In this document: positions 51,200 to 59,301 of the stretch, piece after piece
Position numbering within the stretch: position 1 is the stretch's first letter
Layout: the number at the start of each line of letters is the position of its first letter
Source of the DNA: Candidatus Villigracilaceae bacterium
Lineage (GTDB): Bacteria > Chloroflexota > Anaerolineae > Anaerolineales > Villigracilaceae
DNA length: 64,000 nt
NCBI GenBank assembly: GCA_026645935.1
Contig: JAPKMP010000012.1
Location: forward strand, 1-64,000
Direction: 5' to 3'
The notes under the pieces: model-generated
What the model was told of the DNA's origin: nothing
Databases searched by the model: none
The model's input: only the letters and a program-made list of their open reading frames with translations
Translations under genes and position numbers: made by a program

Positions 51200-51664
51200 A
51201 TGACCCAAATGCTTGAGAACCTGCCGATCATCCCCCTTTTTCAGGACCTTTCTCCAGACCAGGCAACCATGCTAATGTCGATCTTCGAAAGGTTCATTTG
51301 TCCATCAGGTACGGTGATCTTCGAGCAGGGAGATGCTGCGGAATATCTTTACTTGATCTTGAAGGGCAAAGCTGCGATCAGCTACAAGCCATATGATGCG
51401 CCGCGCATCCTGATCACCCGCCTCAAAGATGGAGATGTCTTTGGCTGGTCAGCCGCAATCGGTGGAAAAAGATATACTTCCAGTGTCGCCAGCGAAACGG
51501 ACCTTGAGACCATTCGCATCCACCGGCAGGATTTATGGAGCCTGATGGACGACCACCCGGAGACCGGTAGGATCATCATCGACCGGCTGGCACTAAACGT
51601 TTCATCCCGTTGGAAAAACGCCCATGAGCAAATCAAGCGTTTTATCGATTCGGAAAGGAAATAA
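51200..51664 (+). CDS. Stand-alone cyclic nucleotide-binding domain protein
   Basis: The 154-residue protein is a Crp-type sensor domain (IFEQGDAAEYLYLILKGKAAI, DGDVFGWSA, a phosphate-binding region reading GGKRYTSSV without the usual RSA) and a C-terminal helix, with no winged helix. The loss of the canonical Arg suggests it may not bind cAMP. It is 2 nt from the NifU-like gene, so the pair is one operon. A role in sensing redox or metal status is speculative. Confidence 0.85.
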   Translation: MTQMLENLPIIPLFQDLSPDQATMLMSIFERFICPSGTVIFEQGDAAEYLYLILKGKAAISYKPYDAPRILITRLKDGDVFGWSAAIGGKRYTSSVASETDLETIRIHRQDLWSLMDDHPETGRIIIDRLALNVSSRWKNAHEQIKRFIDSERK

Positions 51665-51666
51665 CA

Positions 51667-51912
51667 ATGTCTGTTACGCATGCACGTACCCGCGAAGGTC
51701 AGATCCGCCATCTGTTGGAGAATCTGAGCGCATACATCGAACAATTCCATGGCGGAACCGTGGAATTCGTCTCCCTGAACGGGGATGAGTTGAAGGTGCG
51801 GCTGGGAGGCGCTTGTCTCAACTGTCCGCTTTTGCCTTCCACGCTCCACGGCTGGGTGGAAGGAACGGTTCACCAATTCTTTCCTGAAATCCACGTCATG
51901 GAGAGCAAGTAG
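51667..51912 (+). CDS. NifU C-terminal domain-like Fe-S scaffold protein
   Basis: The 81-residue protein matches the NifU-like domain (about 10-75) with the CLNCPL cluster motif (Cys50, Cys53), which transiently holds Fe-S clusters. It lacks the N-terminal IscU part. It lies 2 nt after a Crp-type sensor gene, an uncommon pairing. A hairpin terminator follows 6 nt after the stop. Confidence 0.9.
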   Translation: MSVTHARTREGQIRHLLENLSAYIEQFHGGTVEFVSLNGDELKVRLGGACLNCPLLPSTLHGWVEGTVHQFFPEIHVMESK

Positions 51913-51917
51913 CATAA

Positions 51918-51956
51918 AAATTGCGGTGCAAGATTTACTCCTGCACCGCAATTTCA
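51918..51956. terminator. Intrinsic terminator between convergent genes
   Basis: A perfect 13-bp stem AAATTGCGGTGCA (51918-51930) with TGCACCGCAATTT (51942-51954) and 11-nt loop; A and T flanks allow use on both strands. Confidence 0.85.
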
Positions 51957-51981
51957 GGACCAGCCACCTGGGGGATTTGAA

Positions 51982-52752
51982 TTATCCCGCGTTCCGTGTG
52001 AAAAACCGGATGACAAGAAACCCGCCGAACGCGATGAGCGCGACCGCCCAAATGTAGTTTGCATAATCCATCAGGGAGGCAAGCCCCAGTACACCCATGA
52101 TTCCCAGCACGAGCGCGGGCCAGAACGCCCATTTCATTCGCGCAAGGACGGCGACCAGCAGAAAGGTCAGCGCAAGACCGAGGAAGAAGAAACCGCCGCT
52201 CTCGAACGCGCCAAAACGCTCTGTTGCCACCGTCATCCCCGCCAAAGTAGAAAGGACGCCGCCGGGGATAAGCGCCCACCATCGTTCGCCCGGGCTGGTG
52301 AGATAGACGATGAAAAAGGTCAACCCGATCCCGCCAAGAACGATGGCACCCGAATATTCATCGAAATAGGACGAGGCAAGGATCAAGAGCGAAAGCGCTG
52401 TGAGCACTCCGCCCGGGATGATCGCCCACCACCGATGGATTCGATCGGTCAGGTAAACGTACCAGAACGACAGGGCAATGCCGCCGAGAAAGATCGCGCC
52501 GCCCAATTCATCGACAGCTTCGGGGAGAAGGATCAACACGCCCAATGCCGCCAGAGTGAAACCCGGGAACGCCGCCCACCAATTCCCGCTTAGCAGCAGG
52601 GAGAGGAAAGCCAGCCCGCCAAGGAGGAACGCTCCGCCCCAGAAATAATCACCTGCATTTTTCAGATACCCCATCGTTTGGGCAAGGGCAAGCCCGCCGC
52701 CGAGGATCAACAGCACTCCGATCACGATCCGGGGATCAAATCTTCGCATCAT
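51982..52752 (-). CDS. Multi-helix membrane protein with internal repeats (DUF5668/LiaF-type)
   Basis: The 256-residue protein has about eight membrane helices with a duplicated motif of the type WWAxIPGGVLxxL (RWWAIIPGGVLTAL and RWWALIPGGVLSTL; a third diverged copy NWWAAFPGFTLAAL). LLILGGGLALAQTMGYL at the N-terminus resembles DUF5668 helical pairs found in LiaF-like proteins. It is last in a three-gene minus-strand operon with two related membrane proteins, so the set may make one envelope complex. Confidence 0.82.
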   Translation of the reverse strand: MMRRFDPRIVIGVLLILGGGLALAQTMGYLKNAGDYFWGGAFLLGGLAFLSLLLSGNWWAAFPGFTLAALGVLILLPEAVDELGGAIFLGGIALSFWYVYLTDRIHRWWAIIPGGVLTALSLLILASSYFDEYSGAIVLGGIGLTFFIVYLTSPGERWWALIPGGVLSTLAGMTVATERFGAFESGGFFFLGLALTFLLVAVLARMKWAFWPALVLGIMGVLGLASLMDYANYIWAVALIAFGGFLVIRFFTRNAG

Positions 52753-52763
52753 GGTTCGACTCC

Positions 52764-53549
52764 TTATTTAATCCTGACCGAAACCGCCCCGCCTTTGACG
52801 TTTATATCCACGGCATTCGGCGAAGTTTCATAGTCGGGAGATACGCGGTTCGGAAAGCGGGTCCGATCCACCTGGAAATCGCCCGCGCCGATGGAAGCGT
52901 GAGCACGAATGGCAACACCTTCCGGAACGACAATTGTAAGAGACGCCGCACCAACTTCAAAGGCCGCGTTGAGGCGCCCGCGAGCAGGCAGGGTGATCAC
53001 TGTGTCGCTTGCCCCGGCTTTCAACCGTATGTCGGTGATGTTCAAGTCCGTGAGGTCGATCACGGATTTGTTCGCACCCAAATTCATATCCAATGCCGTG
53101 GGAACGGACGAGTTGAACGAAACATCCCAGTCGAGTTGTTCCCGCCAGCCGAAGGGAGGAAATACGATGAAATCATTCGCGGGTCTCATGCGGACCTCGA
53201 GCCTTTCACCGTTCCGCGAATTCGTGTGACGCAGACCTCCGATGAAAGAGCCGTGCAGTAATTCATTCGCCGATGCGCCGCCGTGCAGACGAAACTCCCC
53301 CGCGCCGTGACTGATATGCACGCCCGCCTCGCGCGCGCCTTGCAAATCGATACTGGCGGTTTCAGTTTTTATCCCACCCCGCAGGAATACGCCAAGCAAA
53401 ACCCAAATCCCGAAGCCGATCAATAAAACGGGCCAGAAAAGGCTCATCAACGGGCTGCCATTTGGGAGCCTGATCCCCATTTGATCCGCGAGCATCAAAC
53501 CGCCGATCAGAAGGAGGATGACGCCCCAGAACAACTGATTGTGTTTCAT
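52764..53549 (-). CDS. LiaF-like protein (DUF5668 helices and toast-rack domain)
   Basis: The 261-residue protein has two membrane helices (about 5-58) containing LLLIGGLMLADQMG and a C-terminal extracytoplasmic beta domain (about 70-260) with many short strands of the toast-rack type (DLTDLNITDIRLKAGASDTVI, VEVGAASLTIVVPEG), as in LiaF and related envelope-stress proteins. LiaF in Bacillus represses the LiaSR system; no LiaS or LiaR is adjacent here. The ATG at 53549 follows GAGGGGAG; a GTG at 53555 is less likely. Confidence 0.87.
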   Translation of the reverse strand: MKHNQLFWGVILLLIGGLMLADQMGIRLPNGSPLMSLFWPVLLIGFGIWVLLGVFLRGGIKTETASIDLQGAREAGVHISHGAGEFRLHGGASANELLHGSFIGGLRHTNSRNGERLEVRMRPANDFIVFPPFGWREQLDWDVSFNSSVPTALDMNLGANKSVIDLTDLNITDIRLKAGASDTVITLPARGRLNAAFEVGAASLTIVVPEGVAIRAHASIGAGDFQVDRTRFPNRVSPDYETSPNAVDINVKGGAVSVRIK

Positions 53550-53551
53550 TA

Positions 53552-54079
53552 TCACTCCCCTCTTCGGAATGTCTTATACAAACCACTGCCGAGCACCCAC
53601 AAGCCGAGCAGGATCAACAGGATCGCGGGTCCGAAATCGCCGAGGATGTTCCAACCGCCAAGAAATGCGGCAAAGACCAGGAACAACACCGCGCTGATGA
53701 CCATCAGATTCAAACCGCGCTTCAGGTTGTAAGCAGTGTTTTCGCCGAGCAAGCCCTGCAGCATCGTGCCAAGCCCAACGAAGCCGGGGATCAAAGTCCA
53801 CATATATGACCACGAATCGACATTGCCAGTGGTCTCCTGATAATAAAAAATCCCGCCAATGCCGGCGACGATGGCAGCCGGAACCGCCATTCCCGGCGAG
53901 CCGGTGGCAAGACCGATGACAAGGATGCCTGCGCCTATCAATAACATATTAACAGGCCATTCAGTGTACGGTTCGAAGAAGGTCCGAAACGACGGGTTGA
54001 CCTGATTGAGCAGGAACCATCCGCCGATAAGGAGCAGGATGATTCCGAGGGCAAGCTGGGAACGACCAGATCTGTTCAT
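53552..54079 (-). CDS. DUF5668-type membrane protein
   Basis: The 175-residue protein is almost wholly membrane helix (about six), with the LALGIILLLIGGWFLLNQVNP helical pair at its start, resembling the N-terminal helices of the LiaF-like gene downstream. AGGAG lies 7 nt before the ATG. It is first in a tight operon with the LiaF-like protein and the repeat membrane protein (gaps of 2 and 11 nt). Confidence 0.83.
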   Translation of the reverse strand: MNRSGRSQLALGIILLLIGGWFLLNQVNPSFRTFFEPYTEWPVNMLLIGAGILVIGLATGSPGMAVPAAIVAGIGGIFYYQETTGNVDSWSYMWTLIPGFVGLGTMLQGLLGENTAYNLKRGLNLMVISAVLFLVFAAFLGGWNILGDFGPAILLILLGLWVLGSGLYKTFRRGE

Positions 54080-54194
54080 AAATATTTCTCCTGTGACGTG
54101 ATTTTATGAGTAGTGTAATCTTATTTGAGGGAATTGAACGTCCTAAATCATATACGAGAAAATCAAGGGGAAGGTCGCACCGATCCCCGTTCCG

Positions 54195-54941
54195 TTATTC
54201 CAGCGCCTCACAGACCGAATCAAATAATAAAGCCAAATTCGACTGGGCTTGTCTTAAATCCGCGGACATTCTCCACACACCTCCAGAAAGCTGATCCGCC
54301 ACGGCAAATGCCGCAAATGCCGGTAAACCGCGCGATTTTGCAACTCCGAGCATCCCGGCTGCTTCCATATCCACTGCAAGAACTCCATCTGCCTGATACG
54401 CCAGTACATCCCTTCGCAGTTCGCGAAAGGGAGCATCTGTCGTCCAGGTCATTCCACTGGAAAATTTTATACTCCGTTTCGCAAGATGTGACTCAATACG
54501 GCGGACAAGTACCGGAGATGATTCGACATACCCGCCAGGCGGAAGATAATGACGCGTCACCCCCTCGCCGCGAATTGCCCCCGTTGAAAGGACCATATCC
54601 CCCGTCGTGAGCGAATCCTGCAATCCGCCTGCCAGACCGATCAAACCCATCTGCCGGGTCCCCAGCGCCGCAAACTCATCCGCCAGCCCGGCCACAACCG
54701 GCGCGCCGATCCCGAAGCCGGTGGACACGGCGATCCTCCCGCCGAATTTTCTCAATAAATAAAACTCACCAAGGAAACCGCGCACTTTTTTGACAAAGGA
54801 TCTGCGCAGGATATATCTTGCGAGGCTTTTTTGCAGAACAAAGATCACCGTTTCGGGCGTGGGAAAATCCTTGAGCGCGCCTGTGGTCTGGCGGTAGGAA
54901 AGCAATTCTTCCGGTGTCAGGATCGGGTCATCTGGATTCAT
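54195..54941 (-). CDS. Nucleoside phosphorylase (uridine phosphorylase/MTA-SAH nucleosidase superfamily)
   Basis: The 248-residue protein has the superfamily core: ISTGFGIGAPVVAGLADEF-type phosphate loop, GLIGLAGGL, and the VLAVDMEAAGMLGVA segment (Glu and Met contact the ribose; VxMExA is the hallmark). It splits or phosphorolyses nucleosides; MTA/SAH, uridine or purine cannot be fixed by eye. The ATG at 54941 overlaps the flippase gene's end by 14 nt; the longer frame to 55052 lacks support. It seems unrelated to the sugar genes upstream despite the coupling. Confidence 0.88.
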   Translation of the reverse strand: MNPDDPILTPEELLSYRQTTGALKDFPTPETVIFVLQKSLARYILRRSFVKKVRGFLGEFYLLRKFGGRIAVSTGFGIGAPVVAGLADEFAALGTRQMGLIGLAGGLQDSLTTGDMVLSTGAIRGEGVTRHYLPPGGYVESSPVLVRRIESHLAKRSIKFSSGMTWTTDAPFRELRRDVLAYQADGVLAVDMEAAGMLGVAKSRGLPAFAAFAVADQLSGGVWRMSADLRQAQSNLALLFDSVCEALE

Positions 54942-56214
54942 TGGGTGGAAGATCCTTCGCGGAATGCAAGGTAAACAAATAAAACATGACGAATACAAAT
55001 CCTTGAAGCCATTCCCCATAAAGCGCAGATCGGATCGCCCCGTCCAACCCAAGCATTGGTATCAAAACAAGATACAGGGCGATATATATAAATAGGGAAA
55101 GGAGGGCGGACCTGACGATTATCGATTCCATTCCTCGGGCGATGAGATCATAGGAGATAAATGATGAGATCGTATACGGAATGAGACTCCAACCCAAAAG
55201 CGCGAGTTCGTTGGATGCCGGGAAGAACGCGTCGCCATAAAGGATTCGCAGGATCGGCGCAGACAGGAAGGCAAGGGACAAGGCGAAGATCAGGCTTACA
55301 ACCATGAGAAGGAAGAACGCCCGGCGAAAACTTTTCCACGAGTCCGATCCGCCTTGCGAGAGGGAAGGTAACAACGCGCCGAGAATGGCGTAATGCCCGA
55401 GTTTAAACCCCTCGATGACGCGAGTTACGGCGGAGAAATAGCCGGTATCTTCATCGCCCAGCATGGAGGAGGTGAAGAGAATGCCGAGGCGTTGAGTCAC
55501 AACCAGGAGGATTGTCAAAACAGCAAAGGGCAGAATCAACTTGAAGATGGGAAAAAAGTCATTAAGTGGCAACAAGCGAAAGTTCGGGAGCGAGGCGGAG
55601 CAAATCCGGCAGGAGAGGGTGGAGATCAGAATCTGCCCAAGAAGCAGTGAAAGACAGAGGGACAGGATATCGCGCGAAAGAAGAGCAGCAATTACCTGAA
55701 TCAATCCGTTCGCAAGGCTCAACAGCCAGAAAAGATCGAAGCGGGATAATCCACGCAGCAAGGCGTTGTTGACCGAAAAAACCGCCAAGGGAAACAGGGC
55801 AAGCGAATAGAAAAACAAAGGCGTATCGCGCTGGACCAGTATGGCGGCGCAATACAAAGCGGAAAATGCAAACTGCAGGGAAAGTGCGCGGGATGCGGCA
55901 TCGGTGACCTTCCCGTTGCGCGCAGTTTCACGGACAAGGAATGTATCGGTGCCGAAATTCGTGAAGGTGTTGCCAATGAAGATCAGAGAGGCGATGAAGG
56001 CAAAGCGGCCGAAATCCTGAACGCCCAGCCTGCGGGCAAGAATCGCCGCGAACAACACGGCAAGCAGTTGGGCGGAAATACGCGCAAGCAAAAGGAGCAG
56101 GGAATTTACCCGCAGGCTGCGGCGCGCAACGATCGGTGTCTTATTCCCGGACAAGAGAGACAAGGGTGAAATCTCCCCAATACTTGAAGGGCCAGCGGGC
56201 GGCAAATGAATCAT
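54928..56214 (-). CDS. Polysaccharide flippase (Wzx/MATE-like)
   Basis: The 428-residue membrane protein has 12-14 hydrophobic helices and the Wzx-type opening (ARRLGVQDFGRFAFIASLIF...GTDTFLVRETARNG), so it should export undecaprenyl-linked glycan units. The ATG at 56214 overlaps the upstream methyltransferase by 74 nt; a TTG at 56163 with GGGGAG 9 nt before it would cut that overlap to 23 nt and is a fair alternative start. It is co-transcribed with the methyltransferase and the nucleoside phosphorylase. Confidence 0.92.
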   Translation of the reverse strand: MIHLPPAGPSSIGEISPLSLLSGNKTPIVARRSLRVNSLLLLLARISAQLLAVLFAAILARRLGVQDFGRFAFIASLIFIGNTFTNFGTDTFLVRETARNGKVTDAASRALSLQFAFSALYCAAILVQRDTPLFFYSLALFPLAVFSVNNALLRGLSRFDLFWLLSLANGLIQVIAALLSRDILSLCLSLLLGQILISTLSCRICSASLPNFRLLPLNDFFPIFKLILPFAVLTILLVVTQRLGILFTSSMLGDEDTGYFSAVTRVIEGFKLGHYAILGALLPSLSQGGSDSWKSFRRAFFLLMVVSLIFALSLAFLSAPILRILYGDAFFPASNELALLGWSLIPYTISSFISYDLIARGMESIIVRSALLSLFIYIALYLVLIPMLGLDGAIRSALYGEWLQGFVFVMFYLFTLHSAKDLPPNESR

Positions 56215-56956
56215 CCAATTTGCGAAGAACCTGATAGATGCCGGGTTGCTTTACAGAAAAATCCTTGCTTGTGGCGGGAGGCGTGAATACGGAAAGCGCT
56301 TCAACGGTTTCGAGTCGAAAATCCACGCCCCAGGCGCGCGCGATCTGACCCGGTTTGTAATAGTAAACGGGATATTCCAATCCCTCCTTATGCACGGTGG
56401 ATTTCCCTGAAAAACGGCGTGTGGCAAGGCGGAATTTCCCTTTAAACAACACCGCAGTTTCCCAAAGACAGAACGGCGGCATCATCGCCCAAATCACGCG
56501 GGCTTTTCGATTCATCAACGGGCGGACGCTTTCCACCACAAGCGACGGGTCAGCCACGCAATTCAAACCGCCGAAATTCGAGAAGGTCATATCGAAAGGA
56601 CCTGCTTTTGTATTTCTTAAGTCCGTGTATGAAAGTTGGTCGAAGGAAAGGCGATCCTGCAAGCCGAGCTCCTTCGCTTTCTTCTCAGCACGCGAGAGCA
56701 TTTCACCCGATATATCGACACCGTGTACGGAATATCCATGCTGCGCAAACCAGACGGCGTCCGTGCCCGTGCCGCAGGCAAGATCGAGAATCTTTGCCCC
56801 TTTTGGCAATCTTGCCGTGACGAAATCGTATACGCGCTTTCGCATGCGCGCGAGATTCTCGTTGTTCTCGATGAAGTCGTCGTATTTATCCGCATTGCGG
56901 TCATATGCTTCGGCAACGGTTTCGAAGGATGTGCCGGATAGAATATTATTGTTCAC
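56141..56956 (-). CDS. Class I SAM-dependent methyltransferase
   Basis: The 271-residue protein has the SAM motif ILDLACGTGTDAVWFAQHG (about residue 60), VHGVDISGEML and FDMTFSNFGGLNC. It is of the UbiE/Methyltransf_25 type acting on small molecules or lipids. The C-terminal half carries a Tyr-rich strand and a hydrophobic tail. Its stop overlaps the flippase start, and its own start overlaps the B12-radical SAM gene by 11 nt, so it is tightly coupled in the polysaccharide operon; it may methylate a glycan or lipid. Confidence 0.9.
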   Translation of the reverse strand: MNNNILSGTSFETVAEAYDRNADKYDDFIENNENLARMRKRVYDFVTARLPKGAKILDLACGTGTDAVWFAQHGYSVHGVDISGEMLSRAEKKAKELGLQDRLSFDQLSYTDLRNTKAGPFDMTFSNFGGLNCVADPSLVVESVRPLMNRKARVIWAMMPPFCLWETAVLFKGKFRLATRRFSGKSTVHKEGLEYPVYYYKPGQIARAWGVDFRLETVEALSVFTPPATSKDFSVKQPGIYQVLRKLDDSFAARWPFKYWGDFTLVSLVRE

Positions 56957-58352
56957 GAAATCTCCTTAATCGATATTCGCTTCTTGCCAAACCCGCCAGG
57001 TTGAACGGCAGGGTGATCCATCCGCGCAGGGTGGGCTTGGAAAAGGCTCTCCGGATGCGAAACTCATGATGCACCCGCCCATGCAAAATTCGATAAAACT
57101 CTTGCGGGAAGGGACCGCGATACAGCATGGCAAGGTCGTCCGAATCGACCCAGTTTTGTTTATCACCCAATTCCAACTTAACGCGCTCGTAGAACCTTGT
57201 GCCAGGCAAAGGATATGAAACCGAAATGCCGATATCGTCGGGCATGCACTCGCGCACCATCTTCAAGGTCGATTGCACTTCGTCCCATGTCTCGCCGGGG
57301 TAGCCGAACTGCAAGAAGAAACCGACGTGGATCCCATTTGCATGGAGCAGTTTCGTGGCGCGGTAAATATCCTCCACTTTATCGCCCTTGTCCATTGCGT
57401 CTAGAACTTTCTGCGAACCGGACTCTGCCCCGATCCAGACGATATTGCACCCGGCTTTCGCAAGCGCGGCGGCTGTTTTTTCCGTCACAAGATCGGCGCG
57501 TTTCAAGCACTTGAACGGGATGACGGCATCGTTTTCGAGGAGCAGCTCAGAGAATTGTTCCACCCAATTCGGCTTCAATCCAAAAATATCGTCGGCAAAC
57601 CAGATGTGGTCCGGTGAGAAATTCTCTTTAAGCCATTTCATTTCCGCAACGACATTTTCAGGCGAGCGCGAGTTGTAACGCTGACCCCAGATCGGCTTGG
57701 CGCACCAGTTGCAGTGATATGGACAGCCGCGCGTCGTCACCATGTTCATCGAAAAATAGCCGTGACGGTCGAGCCAGATTTTTTTGTATTTATTTATGTC
57801 TATCAAATCCCAGGCGGGGAACGGAAGGGAATCGAGGTCTTTGATGTCGGGGCGGCGCGATGGGTGAAGGGTGAAACGTGAAGCATGACCGATGACATCC
57901 TTCGGTTCTTTCCCCGCCGAGAGTTGATTCAGCAGTTCTGCGAGCGTTTCCTCCCCCTCGCCGAGGATGCAGTAATCTGCGCCGTGCTCAAGATATCTTG
58001 AATAATGGTCGGTGACGTCCGCGCCGCACAGGATGACGACGCATCCGCGTTCCTTCGCCATGCGAATCATCGTGAAGGCGGCTTCACGCATCCGCAAGAG
58101 GCACATTTTGGAAAGGTAATTGAAATTGTCCTCATAGATGACGGCGTAATCCGGTTTGTGCTCGTCCAGCGACTTCGCCCATTCCTCTTCCGACTCTGCC
58201 AGCATGGCATCGAAGAGCGCAACTTCGTACCCCCGCCCGCGGATGTAACTCGCAGCGTACAACGTCCCCAGCGGTGGATAGGGCTGCATGGCGCGCCATA
58301 GTTTGGGGTCGAAGCGGAGGTAATAGGATTGACCGAACAGAACCTTCTTCAT
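56946..58352 (-). CDS. B12-binding domain radical SAM protein
   Basis: The 468-residue protein has an N-terminal cobalamin-binding fold (about 1-140, with no DxHxxG, so base-off binding is not assured) and a radical SAM barrel with the cluster motif CPYHCNWC (Cys210, 214, 217), then a C-terminal extension. The class includes methyltransferases such as HpnP and many unknowns. Residues of about 156-168 (GHASRFTLHPSRR) are encoded by a text-like repeat. The start ATG at 58352 follows GGAGAGGG; a longer frame is not needed. Coupled to the methyltransferase gene in the polysaccharide operon. Confidence 0.9.
   Translation of the reverse strand: MKKVLFGQSYYLRFDPKLWRAMQPYPPLGTLYAASYIRGRGYEVALFDAMLAESEEEWAKSLDEHKPDYAVIYEDNFNYLSKMCLLRMREAAFTMIRMAKERGCVVILCGADVTDHYSRYLEHGADYCILGEGEETLAELLNQLSAGKEPKDVIGHASRFTLHPSRRPDIKDLDSLPFPAWDLIDINKYKKIWLDRHGYFSMNMVTTRGCPYHCNWCAKPIWGQRYNSRSPENVVAEMKWLKENFSPDHIWFADDIFGLKPNWVEQFSELLLENDAVIPFKCLKRADLVTEKTAAALAKAGCNIVWIGAESGSQKVLDAMDKGDKVEDIYRATKLLHANGIHVGFFLQFGYPGETWDEVQSTLKMVRECMPDDIGISVSYPLPGTRFYERVKLELGDKQNWVDSDDLAMLYRGPFPQEFYRILHGRVHHEFRIRRAFSKPTLRGWITLPFNLAGLARSEYRLRRFREQ
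57860..57889. repeat. Text-like repeat inside the B12-radical SAM gene
   Basis: GGTGAAGGGTGAAACGTGAA is a tandem set of GTGAAnn words, as in text-like repeats elsewhere in the window; it is read in frame on the minus strand as HASRFTLHPS just before a conserved DLDSLPFPAWDL motif. Confidence 0.6.
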
Positions 58353-59290
58353 TGAGTTGATCCCTCTCCGGTTTCCAAACCCAATGAAACCAGCCGCGCG
58401 CGGAAATATTCCCCAGCCCATTTTCGGTGGTCATGAAAATTCCCCTGGCAGACATCGACCGTGAAATTTGCATCCGCGTTTTGGCCGAATTTCCGGGATA
58501 TCTTGCGGAGTTGAATCTGCATCAAGAGATCGTCCAACCAGGCTCCAAATTTACCAGCCAGGAAGAATTCGACCACCTCTTGTATCCAAGAAGCAGCATC
58601 GATCCTCATTTGCGGGGAACGGTCCGGCATGGAGGATGCATTTGGCAAAAAAGACTCAACCCATGAATTGGCATTTCGGAACCGGCGGTATACATTCAAG
58701 CCACAGATGGGAATCATCTGCCCCATCTCGCGCGCGGAATACAGGTCATGCCGGGGCCATTCGAGCGCATTTTCAGAGAGGAGCAAATTCACGCAGATGC
58801 GGTCCCCAGCCAGGCGCATCAACATCCCAAACGTGACCGCAAACGCGCGCGCGATCCACAGGCGGTTTGGAACTGTGACCAGCATGAAGTCCATGTCCGC
58901 GTTTTTCGAAAGGTTCAACATCGCAAGCGAGCCGGTCATGGCGACCATGCGTACAAAAGGCATGAGACCCAATATCCTTCCGTAAAACAGCGCGCGTCGA
59001 AACGATCCCATTGAACTTTTTTCACGCACCTTGCGGACTTTCACAATCCCGCCGCGCCCGGGGAGGTGATAGTAAACACCAGTCGAGTATTCGAAAGAGA
59101 TCAATTTAAGATGTGGGAGTTGAGACTCGAGCTCATTACTTTTTACAGGAATGGGCAGATAGCGATGCAACTCTTCCAGGGTCAGCGGGTAATCGAAAAT
59201 ATCCGAATACGCCAGAGTCTCAAGGATGGCGCGTTCGAGAGGGGAGACTACCGTCTGCGCCGGGGATGGGGAGATCACAGTTACAACCAA
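58349..59290 (-). CDS. Nucleotidyltransferase-like protein
   Basis: The 313-residue protein has an N-terminal winged-helix-like segment (LERAILETLAYSDIFDYPLTLEEL) and a nucleotidyltransferase-like core VAMTGSLAMLNLSKNADMDFMLVT, with the GS and DxD elements of the pol-beta superfamily. The family is common beside glycan genes in Chloroflexota but its substrate is unknown to me. The start is TTG at 59290: AAGGAG lies 7 nt upstream, between it and the GT2 stop; longer starts lie inside the GT2 gene. It overlaps the next gene by 4 nt. Confidence 0.8.
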   Translation of the reverse strand: MVVTVISPSPAQTVVSPLERAILETLAYSDIFDYPLTLEELHRYLPIPVKSNELESQLPHLKLISFEYSTGVYYHLPGRGGIVKVRKVREKSSMGSFRRALFYGRILGLMPFVRMVAMTGSLAMLNLSKNADMDFMLVTVPNRLWIARAFAVTFGMLMRLAGDRICVNLLLSENALEWPRHDLYSAREMGQMIPICGLNVYRRFRNANSWVESFLPNASSMPDRSPQMRIDAASWIQEVVEFFLAGKFGAWLDDLLMQIQLRKISRKFGQNADANFTVDVCQGNFHDHRKWAGEYFRARLVSLGLETGEGSTQ

Positions 59291-59301
59291 GAAAATCTCC
59301 T

